A stretch of 64,000 bases of DNA from assembly GCF_001642805.2 (NCBI RefSeq), contig NZ_CP016948.1:1798001-1862000 (forward strand). The letters run 5' to 3'. Under the pieces are notes generated by a model. The model searched no databases, was not told the DNA's origin, and was given only the letters and a program-made list of their open reading frames with translations. The number at the start of each line of letters is the position of its first letter. Position 1 is the first letter of the stretch. This document shows, one piece after another, positions 54,118 to 62,923 of this stretch. The stretch is from Serratia surfactantfaciens. Lineage in GTDB: Bacteria; Pseudomonadota; Gammaproteobacteria; Enterobacterales; Enterobacteriaceae. Both the position numbers and the translations under genes were made by a program.

Positions 54118-55653
54118 GTGATAAAAGTTGTCCTGTATCTGATTCTTGCCGTGACGATCGCCATTATTGCGGCAAGAGCCATCTTTCGTTTGCCTGATAT
54201 TTCCCAGCGTCCGCCACAGGCGGCATTGCCGGCGGATCCCGCTGCCCAACTGCCGGCTCGGGCCGCCGAACTGATGGCGGCACATCCGGGCCTGAGCGGC
54301 GTGGTGCCGCTGGTCAGCGGGCACGATGCGTTCGCCAGCCGCCTGGCGCTGGCGCGGATGGCGGAAAGGTCGATCGACGCTCAGTACTATATCTGGCATA
54401 ACGACACCTCCGGGCAGATCCTGCTGAAAACCTTGTATGACGCGGCTCAACGCGGCGTGCGCGTGCGTCTGCTGTTGGACGATAACGGCGTCGCCATGGA
54501 CGAGACTCTGGCGGCGTTGAACGCCCAGGAAAACGTCGAGATCCGCCTGTTCAACCCGTCAACGGTGCGCACGCCGAAGCTGGCCGGCTACGCCTTTGAC
54601 TTTATGCGCATGAACCGGCGCATGCATAACAAGTCTTTCATCGTCGACGGCGCCGTGGCGATCATCGGCGGCCGCAACATCGGCGACGAATATTTTCAGG
54701 TCGGCGACGAAAACTATTTCCTCGATCTCGACGTGTTGAGCGCGGGCAGCGTGGTGGCGGAAACCGCCGAGGTCTTCGACCGCTACTGGAACAGCGCCTC
54801 GGTGTTTGGCGTTGAGCAGATTATCAAGGGCAAAGGCAACCTCTCGGCATTCCTGACGCAGGCCGCCGCGACCGAAAGCAGCGAACGCGCCCGCAAGCTG
54901 GCGGTGCAGTTGGAAACCAGCGCGGTGCGCTTCCGCGATGGCGCCGTACAGCCTGAATTCACGACGGTGCAGCTGGTGGCCGACGATCCGGCGAAAGGTC
55001 TGGGCAAGGCCGCGCACGATCGTTTGATGGTGACGCAGCTCGGTAAGATCATCGGTGGCGTCAACCAGCAGTTGGAGCTGGTTTCCGCCTATTTCGTACC
55101 GGGGCGGGAAGGGGCGGCCTTCTTTGAATCGCTTGCCAGGCAGGGGAAATCCATACGCGTGCTGACCAACGCGATGAACACCACCGACGTGCTGGTGGTC
55201 CATGCCGGCTACGCCAAATACCGCCGCGATCTGCTGCAGGCGGGCGTGGAACTGTTCGAGCTGAAGCTGCGCGCCGGCCAACCGACGGGGCGCAAGGAGC
55301 TCAAACCGCTGGGGCTGTCCGGCGCGGCGCTGCACGCGAAAACCTTCGCCATCGACGATAAACGGGTGTTTATCGGCTCGTTCAATTTTGACCCGCGCTC
55401 GGCGCACCTGAACTGCGAAATGGGCTTTTTGATCGACAGCCCGACGTTGGCGGCCGACACCCGCCAACTGTTTGATGGCCCGCTCGAGTACGCCGCCTAT
55501 CGGCCAGCATTGACACCCGAGGGCAAAATGGTGTGGAACGAAGCCTTCGAAGACGGCCACACCGAGGTACACCAGCAAGAGCCCGGCGCCGGCTGGGTAA
55601 AACGCATCGTTCTCACCGTGGCCGGCTGGCTGCCGATCGAGTGGATGCTGTAA
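54118..55653 (+). CDS. Phospholipase D family protein, ClsC-like cardiolipin synthase
   Basis: 511-residue enzyme with two HKD motifs: MHNKSFIVDGAVAIIGGRN near residue 168 and LHAKTFAIDDKRVFIGSFN near 403. An N-terminal transmembrane segment (VVLYLILAVTIAIIAARAI) anchors it. Sequence around AQYYIWHNDTSGQILL and NRRMHNKSF resembles E. coli ClsC (YmdC). It would form cardiolipin or transfer phosphatidyl groups. It starts with GTG 54118, with GAGG 10 bases upstream. In E. coli ClsC needs the partner YmdB; none is seen here. Confidence 0.9.
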   Translation: MIKVVLYLILAVTIAIIAARAIFRLPDISQRPPQAALPADPAAQLPARAAELMAAHPGLSGVVPLVSGHDAFASRLALARMAERSIDAQYYIWHNDTSGQILLKTLYDAAQRGVRVRLLLDDNGVAMDETLAALNAQENVEIRLFNPSTVRTPKLAGYAFDFMRMNRRMHNKSFIVDGAVAIIGGRNIGDEYFQVGDENYFLDLDVLSAGSVVAETAEVFDRYWNSASVFGVEQIIKGKGNLSAFLTQAAATESSERARKLAVQLETSAVRFRDGAVQPEFTTVQLVADDPAKGLGKAAHDRLMVTQLGKIIGGVNQQLELVSAYFVPGREGAAFFESLARQGKSIRVLTNAMNTTDVLVVHAGYAKYRRDLLQAGVELFELKLRAGQPTGRKELKPLGLSGAALHAKTFAIDDKRVFIGSFNFDPRSAHLNCEMGFLIDSPTLAADTRQLFDGPLEYAAYRPALTPEGKMVWNEAFEDGHTEVHQQEPGAGWVKRIVLTVAGWLPIEWML

Positions 55654-55713
55654 CGGCGGTGAATGCCGCCGCCGCCCGTTGAGTCAACCGTTGCAAGGGA
55701 ACCAATCCTGCGC

Positions 55714-56127
55714 TTATCGGTTGGCTTCAGCATCACCAGAGAGTTTAAAAGTAAACAACACTGTTTCATTAACGCTGCCTGGTACCCAGCAGCTGCGTGC
55801 GATAGCGCTTTTGGTGTCGCGATAGAATTCCGGTGTGCCCGTTAGCACGATATTTCTGGCTTTACCCTTATCATCAACATCAAATGTTGCGCTCACTTCG
55901 CCTTCACGTTTTTCAGCCTTCGCAGAGGCGGAATAGTATGGCCGCTCATAAAAGACTTGTCCGTCGCATCCCAGGTTAGGCGGTTGCTTTGCCATTGGAA
56001 CATTGCTGCCTGCACGCCAGGCATAGACGCAATCGTTCACCGCACTGGCTTTTTCACAGCCATCAGGTTGCAATGGCGCGCAACCGGCAAGTGCCAGGCT
56101 CAGCGAGATGAGGGTGAATCGTGACAT
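55714..56127 (-). CDS. Lipoprotein with TonB-C-like domain
   Basis: 137-residue protein. A lipoprotein signal ends in ALAGC (Cys16), followed by a Cys-rich stretch (DGCEKASAVNDCVYAWRAG). The C-terminal half (GEVSATFDVDDKGKARNIVL, TGTPEFYRDTKSAIARSCWVPG) reads like the TonB C-terminal energy-transducer fold. The function is unknown. ATG 56127 follows AGGAAA; an earlier in-frame ATG lacks this. Confidence 0.75.
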   Translation of the reverse strand: MSRFTLISLSLALAGCAPLQPDGCEKASAVNDCVYAWRAGSNVPMAKQPPNLGCDGQVFYERPYYSASAKAEKREGEVSATFDVDDKGKARNIVLTGTPEFYRDTKSAIARSCWVPGSVNETVLFTFKLSGDAEANR

Positions 56128-56443
56128 GGCGTTTCCTGCATGTTCTATCAATCAGATAACGCATATTTTCGCTTAGCACAGGGTATTTAGAAAGAGAAAT
56201 CATGCAGCTTTCGCTAGGGTATTAATCATTCTTTTCTTAAGCTAATACTCTATTCGAAAATATGAGGGTAAATAGTTGTTCGGGGTGGGGTTAATTCTTT
56301 GGTTAATTATATCTATTATTTTACTTTACCATTGAAATTATTGGAGATAACAATTGTTTCACAGGGCATTAAAATAGAAAAAATAACCAATTAGATTATT
56401 ATTTCTTGTAATTTCCTCGACAAAAAACAAAGGATCTTCCACC

Positions 56444-57529
56444 ATGCGCATGATGAAAGCCGCCGCCTTTATCGAAAGGGGGAGAATAGAACTCATTGAA
56501 AAACCGATTCCTTCTCCTGGCCCCAACGATGCTTTGCTCAAAATAACCACGACGACAATCTGCGGTACCGATATTCATATTCTTAAGGGTGAATATGCCG
56601 TGCCTCACGGACTGACCGTGGGACATGAGCCGGTTGGGATTATAGAAAAGCTCGGGAGCAATGTTAAAGGCTTTAAAGAAGGACAGCGGGCGTTGGCCGG
56701 TGCCATTTGCCCCTCTTTTACGTCCTATGCCTGCCAGGATGGATTTCCCGCCCAGGATGGCGCCTACTTGCCGGAATGTCCTTGCCATGGATATAAAGCC
56801 ACGGCGGGTTGGCGCTTCGGCAATGTTATCGACGGTACCCAGGCTGAATATGTACTGGTGCCTGATGCTGAAGCCAATTTGGCGCTCATACCGGACGGTC
56901 TGACGGATGAACAGGTGCTGATGTGCCCGGATGTGATGTCTACCGGTTTTAAAGGCGCGGAAAATGCCAACATTAAAATTGGTGATACGGTGGCCATCTT
57001 CGCCCAGGGGCCGATCGGTTTATGCGCCACTGCGGGCGCTCGCCTGCAGGGCGCCAGCCTGATTATTGCCATCAGCAGCTCTCCCGAAAAGCTGATGATG
57101 GCGGGAAAGATGGGGGCAAACGTCATGCTGAATTACAAGGAAACCGATGTGATTGATGAAATATTCAAGATTACGGCGGGGCGTGGTGTGGACGCCAGCA
57201 TCGAGTGTTTGGGGACGCAAGCCACCTTTAATCAAGCGCTGCGTGTCTTAAAACCTGGCGGGACACTGTCCAGCCTCGGCGTCTATAGCGACGATATTCA
57301 ATTGCCTGTCGAGGCGTTCGCCTATGGGCTGGGCGATCATACGATTCGTACGGCTCTGTGCCCTGGCGGTAAGGAGCGGATGCGCAGAATGATGAACGTT
57401 ATCCAGCATGGCGGTTTGGATCTCACACCGTTCGTGACGCATCGTTTTCAGCTGGAGAATATTGCCGAGGCTTACCACCTGTTCTCTGAAAAGCGCGATG
57501 GCGTGATTAAGTTGGCGATAACCCCGTAA
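56444..57529 (+). CDS. Zinc-dependent alcohol dehydrogenase (secondary alcohol type)
   Basis: 361-residue medium-chain dehydrogenase. The catalytic zinc ligands read as Cys in TTICGTDIH, His-Glu in VGHEPVG, and the third acidic ligand in MCPDVMSTGFKGAE. The Rossmann motif is FAQGPIGLCATAGARLQGAS. It lacks the four structural-zinc cysteines, as in the Thermoanaerobacter/Clostridium isopropanol dehydrogenase group. It probably acts on secondary or branched alcohols. ATG 56444 follows AAGGA. The upstream region is AT-rich (56152-56443). Confidence 0.88.
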   Translation: MRMMKAAAFIERGRIELIEKPIPSPGPNDALLKITTTTICGTDIHILKGEYAVPHGLTVGHEPVGIIEKLGSNVKGFKEGQRALAGAICPSFTSYACQDGFPAQDGAYLPECPCHGYKATAGWRFGNVIDGTQAEYVLVPDAEANLALIPDGLTDEQVLMCPDVMSTGFKGAENANIKIGDTVAIFAQGPIGLCATAGARLQGASLIIAISSSPEKLMMAGKMGANVMLNYKETDVIDEIFKITAGRGVDASIECLGTQATFNQALRVLKPGGTLSSLGVYSDDIQLPVEAFAYGLGDHTIRTALCPGGKERMRRMMNVIQHGGLDLTPFVTHRFQLENIAEAYHLFSEKRDGVIKLAITP

Positions 57530-57582
57530 CGGTGCAACACAGGATGAATCTGGCGCAGCGGCCGCAACCGCTGCGCCTGGGG

Positions 57583-58524
57583 TTACCTGCTGATCGTCTG
57601 TTGCAGCGCCTGAACGGAGGAGGCGATCCCGGCATCGACCGACATGGTCAGGTCTTCCATCTCCAGCGACACCCAGTCGTTATAGCCCGTCATGCGCACC
57701 ACCGAGAAGAACTCCTTCCACCACTGCAGATCCCGCCCGCAGCCGACGGCGACGTAATTCCAGGCCCGACCGGCCACGTCGTCGATTGGTTTGGTCTCCA
57801 GCAGCCCGTTAACCTCGACGATGCCGCGCTCAAGGCGCACGTCTTTGCCGTGCACATGGTGAATGGCGGGGCCGAGGGCGCGGGCTACCGCGATGGGATC
57901 TGCCCCCATCCAGATCAGGTGGCTGGGATCGAGGTTCAGGCCTACCATCGGGCCGACCGCGTCGCGCAGCCGGAACAGCGTCTGCGGGTTCCACACCAGC
58001 ATGGCGCTGAAGTTCTCCAGCGCGAACCGTTCGACGCCACACTCCCTGGCTTTGTCGACCAGTGTGCGCCAATAGGGGATCGCCACCTCATTCCATTGAT
58101 AGTCCAGACAGTTTTTTACCGTGGGCGGCCAACTGACGGTATAGGTGATCCAGTTGGGGATGGTGTCATGCGGGCTGGCCGGCGGCAGCCCGCTCATCAT
58201 GACGATCTTTTTTACCCCCAACAGGCCTGCCAGCTCCAGCGTATTGTCGGTTTGTCGCAGATGGAGCCGCCCCAGCTCGCCCGGATCCAGCGGGTTGCCG
58301 GAGACATTGAGTGCGGCGATTTCCATGCCGCGGCTGGCCAGCGCCTGCTGCAGCTGCCGGCGTTTGGCCGGGTTAGCCAGCAGATCGTCGGCATCCAGAT
58401 GGGGGGCCGGAGACCAGCCGCCGGTGGTCATTTCCACGCCGAGCACCCCCAGTTCCAGCAACCGGTCCAGCATGGGCTCGAAGGGCAAATGGCCCAGGCT
58501 GTCGGTACAGAATGAAAGTTTCAT
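57583..58524 (-). CDS. Sugar phosphate isomerase/epimerase (AP-endonuclease-2 fold)
   Basis: 313-residue TIM-barrel protein of the xylose-isomerase-like family. It has MKLSFCTDSLGHLPFEPMLD, the Glu in FALENFSAML, NLDPSHLIWMGADP and a late VSLEMEDLTM metal site. Members include IolE, IolI and epimerases of sugar acids. It is the third gene of the LacI-controlled unit, 10 bases after the dehydrogenase gene. ATG 58524 follows AAGGA. Confidence 0.9.
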   Translation of the reverse strand: MKLSFCTDSLGHLPFEPMLDRLLELGVLGVEMTTGGWSPAPHLDADDLLANPAKRRQLQQALASRGMEIAALNVSGNPLDPGELGRLHLRQTDNTLELAGLLGVKKIVMMSGLPPASPHDTIPNWITYTVSWPPTVKNCLDYQWNEVAIPYWRTLVDKARECGVERFALENFSAMLVWNPQTLFRLRDAVGPMVGLNLDPSHLIWMGADPIAVARALGPAIHHVHGKDVRLERGIVEVNGLLETKPIDDVAGRAWNYVAVGCGRDLQWWKEFFSVVRMTGYNDWVSLEMEDLTMSVDAGIASSVQALQQTISR

Positions 58525-58534
58525 GGTGTTTTCC

Positions 58535-59710
58535 TTATAGGTAATTGACCCAGGTGGCGCCGTTGTCGGCGGAGCGAACGCAGTTTTCAATCCAGCGCAC
58601 GCCTTCCAATCCGGCGTCGATATCCGGGTAGATCAGCGTGGCCAGCGCTTGCCGATCGCCGCGCTGGCTGGCGCTGATGGCGATGGCGAACTTGAGGTAG
58701 ATATTGGCCCAGGATTCGGCCAGGCCTTCGGTATGCAGCGCGCCGAGCCGCTCTTCGGCCAGCGCGCTGTCGTCCAGATAGGGCATACCGTGGTGCAGCG
58801 TTTGGTTGGGCCGCCCCTGGATCTCATAGCGCAATTCGCCGGGCGTGGAATCGCTCCACTGCAAGCTGGCGCGTGAGCCCACCACGCGGATGCTTTGGCT
58901 GTCCATTGCGCCCGCATTGACGGCGGAGGCCCACATGCGGCCGACGGCGCCGTTTTCGTAGTGCATGAGCACCATGGCGTTGTCTTCCAGCGGGGCGCGG
59001 GAAGGAATAAAGCTCTGGCGATCGCACAGCAGGGAAGCAATCTTCATGTCGGGCATCACCAGCTGCGAGATGTAGAAGGTGTGGGTAGAGATGTCGCCCA
59101 GCACAAAAGAGGGACCGGCGATTTTCGGATCGACACGCCACTTTTGCGCTTCGAACGTGTCCGCGCTTTCGTTGGCATTGAAGCCGTGGGTGTACTGCAA
59201 TTCGACCATGCGTATTTCGCCGATGTCGCCGTTCGCGATCATGGCGCGCATCTGCATCAGCAGCGGATGGCCGGAGAAGCCGTAGGTTACGCCGACGATC
59301 AGCCCTTTCTCCGCCGCCAGCGCCTTGATTTCTCTCGCCTCCGCCGTGGTGAAGAACAGCGGCTTTTCGCAGATGACATGCAGGCCGGCATTCAGCGCGG
59401 CGCGCGTGATTTCATAGTGGGTGCCGTTGGGGGTGGCGATGGTCACCACCTCAACGCCATCTTCGCGGTTAGCTTCTTGCTCCAGCAACTGTTGATAGCC
59501 GTCATAGCAGCGTTCGGCGGGCACGCCGAGATTGACGCCAAACTCACGTCCGCGCGCCGCGTCGATATCAAAGGCGCCGGCAACCAGCCGATAGGCGGTG
59601 TTGTCGCGCAGTGCGCCGGAACGGTGCTTGTAGCCCACCTGGCTGAGGCGGCCGCCGCCGATCATCGCCCAACGCAGCGGGCGAGGGATGCTTCTTTCAC
59701 CATTTAACAT
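58535..59710 (-). CDS. Gfo/Idh/MocA family dehydrogenase
   Basis: 391-residue NAD(P)-dependent sugar or inositol dehydrogenase. The Rossmann motif is RWAMIGGGRLSQVG, the catalytic lysine is in VICEKPLFF, and GPSFVLGDISTHTFY holds the later active-site residues. It works with the isomerase downstream and the binding protein upstream. ATG 59710 has AGGAG 5 bases before it. The upstream spacer carries its own copy of the LacI operator. Confidence 0.91.
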   Translation of the reverse strand: MLNGERSIPRPLRWAMIGGGRLSQVGYKHRSGALRDNTAYRLVAGAFDIDAARGREFGVNLGVPAERCYDGYQQLLEQEANREDGVEVVTIATPNGTHYEITRAALNAGLHVICEKPLFFTTAEAREIKALAAEKGLIVGVTYGFSGHPLLMQMRAMIANGDIGEIRMVELQYTHGFNANESADTFEAQKWRVDPKIAGPSFVLGDISTHTFYISQLVMPDMKIASLLCDRQSFIPSRAPLEDNAMVLMHYENGAVGRMWASAVNAGAMDSQSIRVVGSRASLQWSDSTPGELRYEIQGRPNQTLHHGMPYLDDSALAEERLGALHTEGLAESWANIYLKFAIAISASQRGDRQALATLIYPDIDAGLEGVRWIENCVRSADNGATWVNYL

Positions 59711-59732
59711 GCTGACTCCTGATACTGTGGCT

Positions 59733-59748
59733 TTGCACTCGGGTGCAA
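59733..59748. promoter_or_regulatory. LacI-type operator O4 (before the dehydrogenase gene)
   Basis: TTGCACTCGGGTGCAA matches the pattern TTGCA-N-TCGG-GTGCAA seen three more times upstream. It lies between the binding-protein gene and the dehydrogenase gene, 23 bases before the latter's start. Confidence 0.75.
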
Positions 59749-59777
59749 AATGGGTTGAAAAAGAGAGTGGCAACGGC

Positions 59778-60701
59778 TTATTTCTGGTTCATCTGCGCGA
59801 ATTGCGGGTAGTTTTCTCGCGTCACGGTGGCGTAGGGTATCCAGTTATAGGGCTCGGTTTTGGCGTGATCCAACATCGCTCGGGTCACCTGCACCGCGCC
59901 GATCGCCTGGGCTTTGGCATCCTGGAAAATGGTCACCGCCAGGTCGCCGTTTTTGATAAATTGCAGGCCGTCGGGCGTGCCATCGATACCGGCAACCAGC
60001 ACGCCATTCTTTTTGGCCTGCTTCAGCGCCATGATCGCGCCGATGGCCATCTCATCGTTGTTGGCGGCGATCGCATCGATCGGCGTGCCGTTCAGCAACC
60101 AGCCGGAAACCACGTCGACCGCTTCGTTGCGCTGCCATTTGGCGGTCTGTTTCTCTACCACTTTCAGGTCTTTGTGTTTGGCGATCACCGCTTCTACCGC
60201 ACGGGTACGTTCGCGGGTTTCTTCGTTGGATAGGGCACCCATCAGGATCGCCACGTTGCCGCGGTAATTCATTTTTTTCGCCAGGGCCTCCATCTGCAGG
60301 CGGCCGCTGAGCGCCGAATCGGAGCCGACGTAGGCCGTCGCGCCGCTAAGCGGCACTTCGGGCTTGCGGTTGACGAAGATAAGGGGGATCGCGGCGCGTT
60401 GGGCGGCCGTTATCATCGGCTGGACGCCTTGCGTATCGACCGGGTTGAGGATAATGGCATCCACGCCCTGATTAATCAGATCGTCTACCTGCTGCACCTG
60501 CAGGGCAACATCGCCCTTGGCATCGACGAACTGGCCTTGCAGCTGCTGCGCAGCCAGTTCTCGTGCCATTTGGCTGCGCAGGATGGAGACGAAGTTGAGA
60601 TCGAAGTTGGCCAGCGCCACGCCGACCTGGTAGGTCTTGGCCTGGGCGGTCACGACAAACAGCGAGCAGGCTAACATCAACAGCAGTCTGGTTTTTTTCA
60701 T
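59778..60701 (-). CDS. Periplasmic sugar-binding protein (RbsB type)
   Basis: 307-residue ABC-type sugar-binding protein. A clean signal peptide (MKKTRLLLMLACSLFVVTAQA) is followed by the two-lobed RbsB fold: NPVDTQGVQPMITAAQRAAI, FVNRKPEVP, IAANNDEMAIGAIMAL and VAGIDGTPDGLQFI. It probably binds a sugar or an inositol-like polyol. No permease or ATPase gene is next to it, so a transporter must be encoded elsewhere. It is the first gene of the LacI-controlled unit, with operators upstream and downstream. Confidence 0.92.
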   Translation of the reverse strand: MKKTRLLLMLACSLFVVTAQAKTYQVGVALANFDLNFVSILRSQMARELAAQQLQGQFVDAKGDVALQVQQVDDLINQGVDAIILNPVDTQGVQPMITAAQRAAIPLIFVNRKPEVPLSGATAYVGSDSALSGRLQMEALAKKMNYRGNVAILMGALSNEETRERTRAVEAVIAKHKDLKVVEKQTAKWQRNEAVDVVSGWLLNGTPIDAIAANNDEMAIGAIMALKQAKKNGVLVAGIDGTPDGLQFIKNGDLAVTIFQDAKAQAIGAVQVTRAMLDHAKTEPYNWIPYATVTRENYPQFAQMNQK

Positions 60702-60747
60702 TACGGTATCCTGTTGAGAAAAGAGGCGTTGTAGGCAAACAGCGAAT

Positions 60748-60763
60748 TTGCAACCGGGTGCAA
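60748..60763. promoter_or_regulatory. LacI-type operator O3
   Basis: TTGCAACCGGGTGCAA, a near-perfect dyad with central CG, lies 47 bases before the start of the binding-protein gene. Confidence 0.75.
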
Positions 60764-60881
60764 AGCAGAAGGCAAAACGGCCGTGAGTCTCTGAATGCCA
60801 CCGTGAATGTCGGCCATGGATAAAATTTGGTCAACTGGGGAAAGGTGAAAACAGCGTAGACGATCACAAACTGTTTACATT

Positions 60882-60897
60882 TTGCACCCGGTTGCAC
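60882..60897. promoter_or_regulatory. LacI-type operator O2
   Basis: TTGCACCCGGTTGCAC is the same motif in near-palindromic form. Its centre lies 134 bases from O3 and 22 bases from O1. Confidence 0.7.
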
Positions 60898-60903
60898 AAC
60901 GAA

Positions 60904-60919
60904 TTGCAATCGGGTGCAA
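60904..60919. promoter_or_regulatory. LacI-type operator O1
   Basis: TTGCAATCGGGTGCAA lies two helical turns (22 bases) from O2, so the two could bind dimers side by side on one face of the DNA. It is 100 bases from the LacI start, suitable for autoregulation. Confidence 0.75.
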
Positions 60920-61018
60920 AAACAGCACATAATTGCAGCAGGCATGTCGACGGGCGCTTAGGGGATCTGAGCGAACAGGATATAGTTTGACTTCACCGAA
61001 GCAGGGATCGACACAATC

Positions 61019-62023
61019 ATGATGAAACACCACAAAGCCACCGCCAGCGACGTCGCCGAAAAGGCCGGCGTTTCCAAATGGACGGTATCACGCGCCTTTA
61101 CGCCCGGCGCGTCGATCTCGGACAGCGCGCGTGAAAGCGTGCTGGCGGCGGCGGCCGAGCTGGGTTATCGGCCGAACCTGCTGGCACGTAGCCTGTCGCA
61201 AAAACGCACGCACATCATCGGCGTGGCCATCGACGAGATGAAGAATCCACATTCGATGATGATGCTTGATATGGTGACCAGACAGTTGCAAACCCGCGGC
61301 TACATGGCGCTGCTGCTGAACATCACCGCCGGAGAAAATTACCGGGCGGTGATGGCGATGGCCGATCAGCTGCAGGTCGATGGCATTCTGTTCCTGGCGA
61401 CCGTGTTAACCAAAGAGTGGGTGGCAATCGCGCAAGATCTGCATCAGATCCCGCTGGTGCAGGTGTGTCGCAATACGGAAAGTGAACACATTGATGTGGT
61501 CAATATCGACGGCTACCGCGCCGGCGAAGAGATCGCCGCGCTGCTGATTGAGCAAGGCCACCGGCGCTTTGGCTACATGAAGGGGCCGGACACGCAAAGC
61601 AGCCATTTACTGCGTATGGAAGGCTACCGCGACAAGCTGCTCGCTGCCGGTTTTCAGCTGGATAGGGTACTCACTGCCGGCCACTACGATCGCCAGCGCG
61701 GTTTTCAGTTGATGAGCGAATACCTGCAGGCCACGCCGGAAAGCGAGCGGGTTGCGGCGCTGTTCTGCGAGAACGACGTGCTGGCCTTGGGGGCGCTCGA
61801 AGCCATCAGGCAAACGGCGCCATCGTCAGCCATAGCCGTGGTAGGTTTCGACGATATCGACGAAGCCGGCTCTGCCAATTGGGCGCTGACCAGCTATAGC
61901 CAACGCATCGACCGGCTGGTCGAAGAGGCCTTGAATCGCCTGATCGACAATCGCGCCACGGCAGACGGGGCCTGGCGGCATGGGGAATTGCGAGTTCGGC
62001 GGTCGCATGTGAAAAATAGCTGA
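61019..62023 (+). CDS. LacI family transcriptional regulator
   Basis: 334-residue LacI/GalR regulator. The HTH at the N-terminus is ASDVAEKAGVSKWTVSRAF, and the hinge helix is LGYRPNLLARSLSQKRTHIIG (LLARSL binds the minor groove at the CG centre). The sensor domain is a periplasmic-binding-protein fold, ending VVGFDDIDEAGSANWALTSY. It is divergent from the sugar module and most likely represses it through the four TTGCA-CGG-TGCAA operators, with the sugar or a derivative as inducer. Two adjacent ATGs could start it. Confidence 0.93.
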   Translation: MMKHHKATASDVAEKAGVSKWTVSRAFTPGASISDSARESVLAAAAELGYRPNLLARSLSQKRTHIIGVAIDEMKNPHSMMMLDMVTRQLQTRGYMALLLNITAGENYRAVMAMADQLQVDGILFLATVLTKEWVAIAQDLHQIPLVQVCRNTESEHIDVVNIDGYRAGEEIAALLIEQGHRRFGYMKGPDTQSSHLLRMEGYRDKLLAAGFQLDRVLTAGHYDRQRGFQLMSEYLQATPESERVAALFCENDVLALGALEAIRQTAPSSAIAVVGFDDIDEAGSANWALTSYSQRIDRLVEEALNRLIDNRATADGAWRHGELRVRRSHVKNS

Positions 62024-62050
62024 GGGGAAGACGGGCGTGAGAGCCTCTGC

Positions 62051-62914
62051 CTATATTGGAATGCAGTATTCAATCTCAATGTTTTTCATGTCATAGGCGC
62101 TGGTTGGTGACTCATCGATTGAATATTTGATGACATCATACCCATTTAAACGATTGAGTCCCTTCAACGGCAGCCATGTATCGTAAATATGGCAAATGAA
62201 TTCATTAAGCTTCTCGGCCACACCCTTATAATAGAAGCAAGCGTACATGCCGCCAGGAATGTTAATGGCATGGAGATCGGGATATTCATCGCCTTGTTCG
62301 TCACCCTTTACGCAGGTGACGTAACTAAAGTCAACGGAGTCTATTTTTTTCTCGCCTGCGTGATAGTTTAGCAATCCGACGAGGTTTTTAGGCCGGCTGG
62401 TCAGCGCTGAAATAAAATTAACCCAGTATTTCATCCATAGCTGCAACTGCCCATCATCAATACGACACCTGGGGTAAGAGTAATAGTTAAATCGCCCCAG
62501 AAGCCGTATCTCTTGCTGTAGCACGATATTCATCGGCGGTACATTAATTAACTCGAGACGTATTGGTGGGCACATCCCATTATAGGGCCAGGAGGGGGTT
62601 TTCCTGTAAACGGCAGGGGTCACCTGGAATTGACGCTTAAACGAGCGGGTGAATGCTTGCACCGAATCAAACCCGTGATCCCACGCAATGTCAGTGATTG
62701 ATTTTTTTGACAGCCTTAATTCAAATGCTGTATGAGTGAGACGTCGCTCACGAAGATATTGCCCGAGAATCTTCCCGGTCTCCTCTCTAAATATCCGCTG
62801 AAAATGCCATTTTGAGTACCCGGATCGGCAAGTAACTTCATCTAACGTGAGCCTGCCAGAGATATTTTCCTCAATCCAGGCCAACATTACCCTGACCACT
62901 TCGGCTCTATGCAT
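62051..62914 (-). CDS. AraC family regulator with GyrI-like ligand domain (Rob-type)
   Basis: 287-residue protein, the same layout as E. coli Rob. Residues 5-110 are the AraC double HTH (LDEVTCRSGYSKWHFQRIF; ITDIAWDHGFDSVQAFTRSFKR). Residues 120-285 are a GyrI-like effector-binding domain (IRLLGRFNYYSYP, AGEKKIDSVDFSYVTCV, IPGGMYACFYYKG, KSLNRLN-like YDVIKYS). It may sense a small molecule or drug. The gene is visibly more AT-rich than neighbours and lies 9 bases after another AraC-type gene, so the two are probably co-transcribed and acquired together. Confidence 0.88.
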   Translation of the reverse strand: MHRAEVVRVMLAWIEENISGRLTLDEVTCRSGYSKWHFQRIFREETGKILGQYLRERRLTHTAFELRLSKKSITDIAWDHGFDSVQAFTRSFKRQFQVTPAVYRKTPSWPYNGMCPPIRLELINVPPMNIVLQQEIRLLGRFNYYSYPRCRIDDGQLQLWMKYWVNFISALTSRPKNLVGLLNYHAGEKKIDSVDFSYVTCVKGDEQGDEYPDLHAINIPGGMYACFYYKGVAEKLNEFICHIYDTWLPLKGLNRLNGYDVIKYSIDESPTSAYDMKNIEIEYCIPI

Positions 62915-62923
62915 ATTATATCC

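Larger units (their letters stand above)
60702..61018. other. Divergent regulatory region of the LacI module
   Basis: 317 bases without a gene. It holds three of the four operator copies (60748, 60882, 60904) and must contain the promoters of both the binding-protein unit and the LacI gene. Confidence 0.7.

Noticed and set aside
54559..55578. Minus-strand 339-codon frame
   Set aside because: It lies entirely within the ClsC-like gene, whose two HKD motifs are intact on the plus strand.
57532..58515. Plus-strand 327-codon frame
   Set aside because: It mirrors the isomerase gene; composition and lack of any recognisable domain mark it as a shadow.
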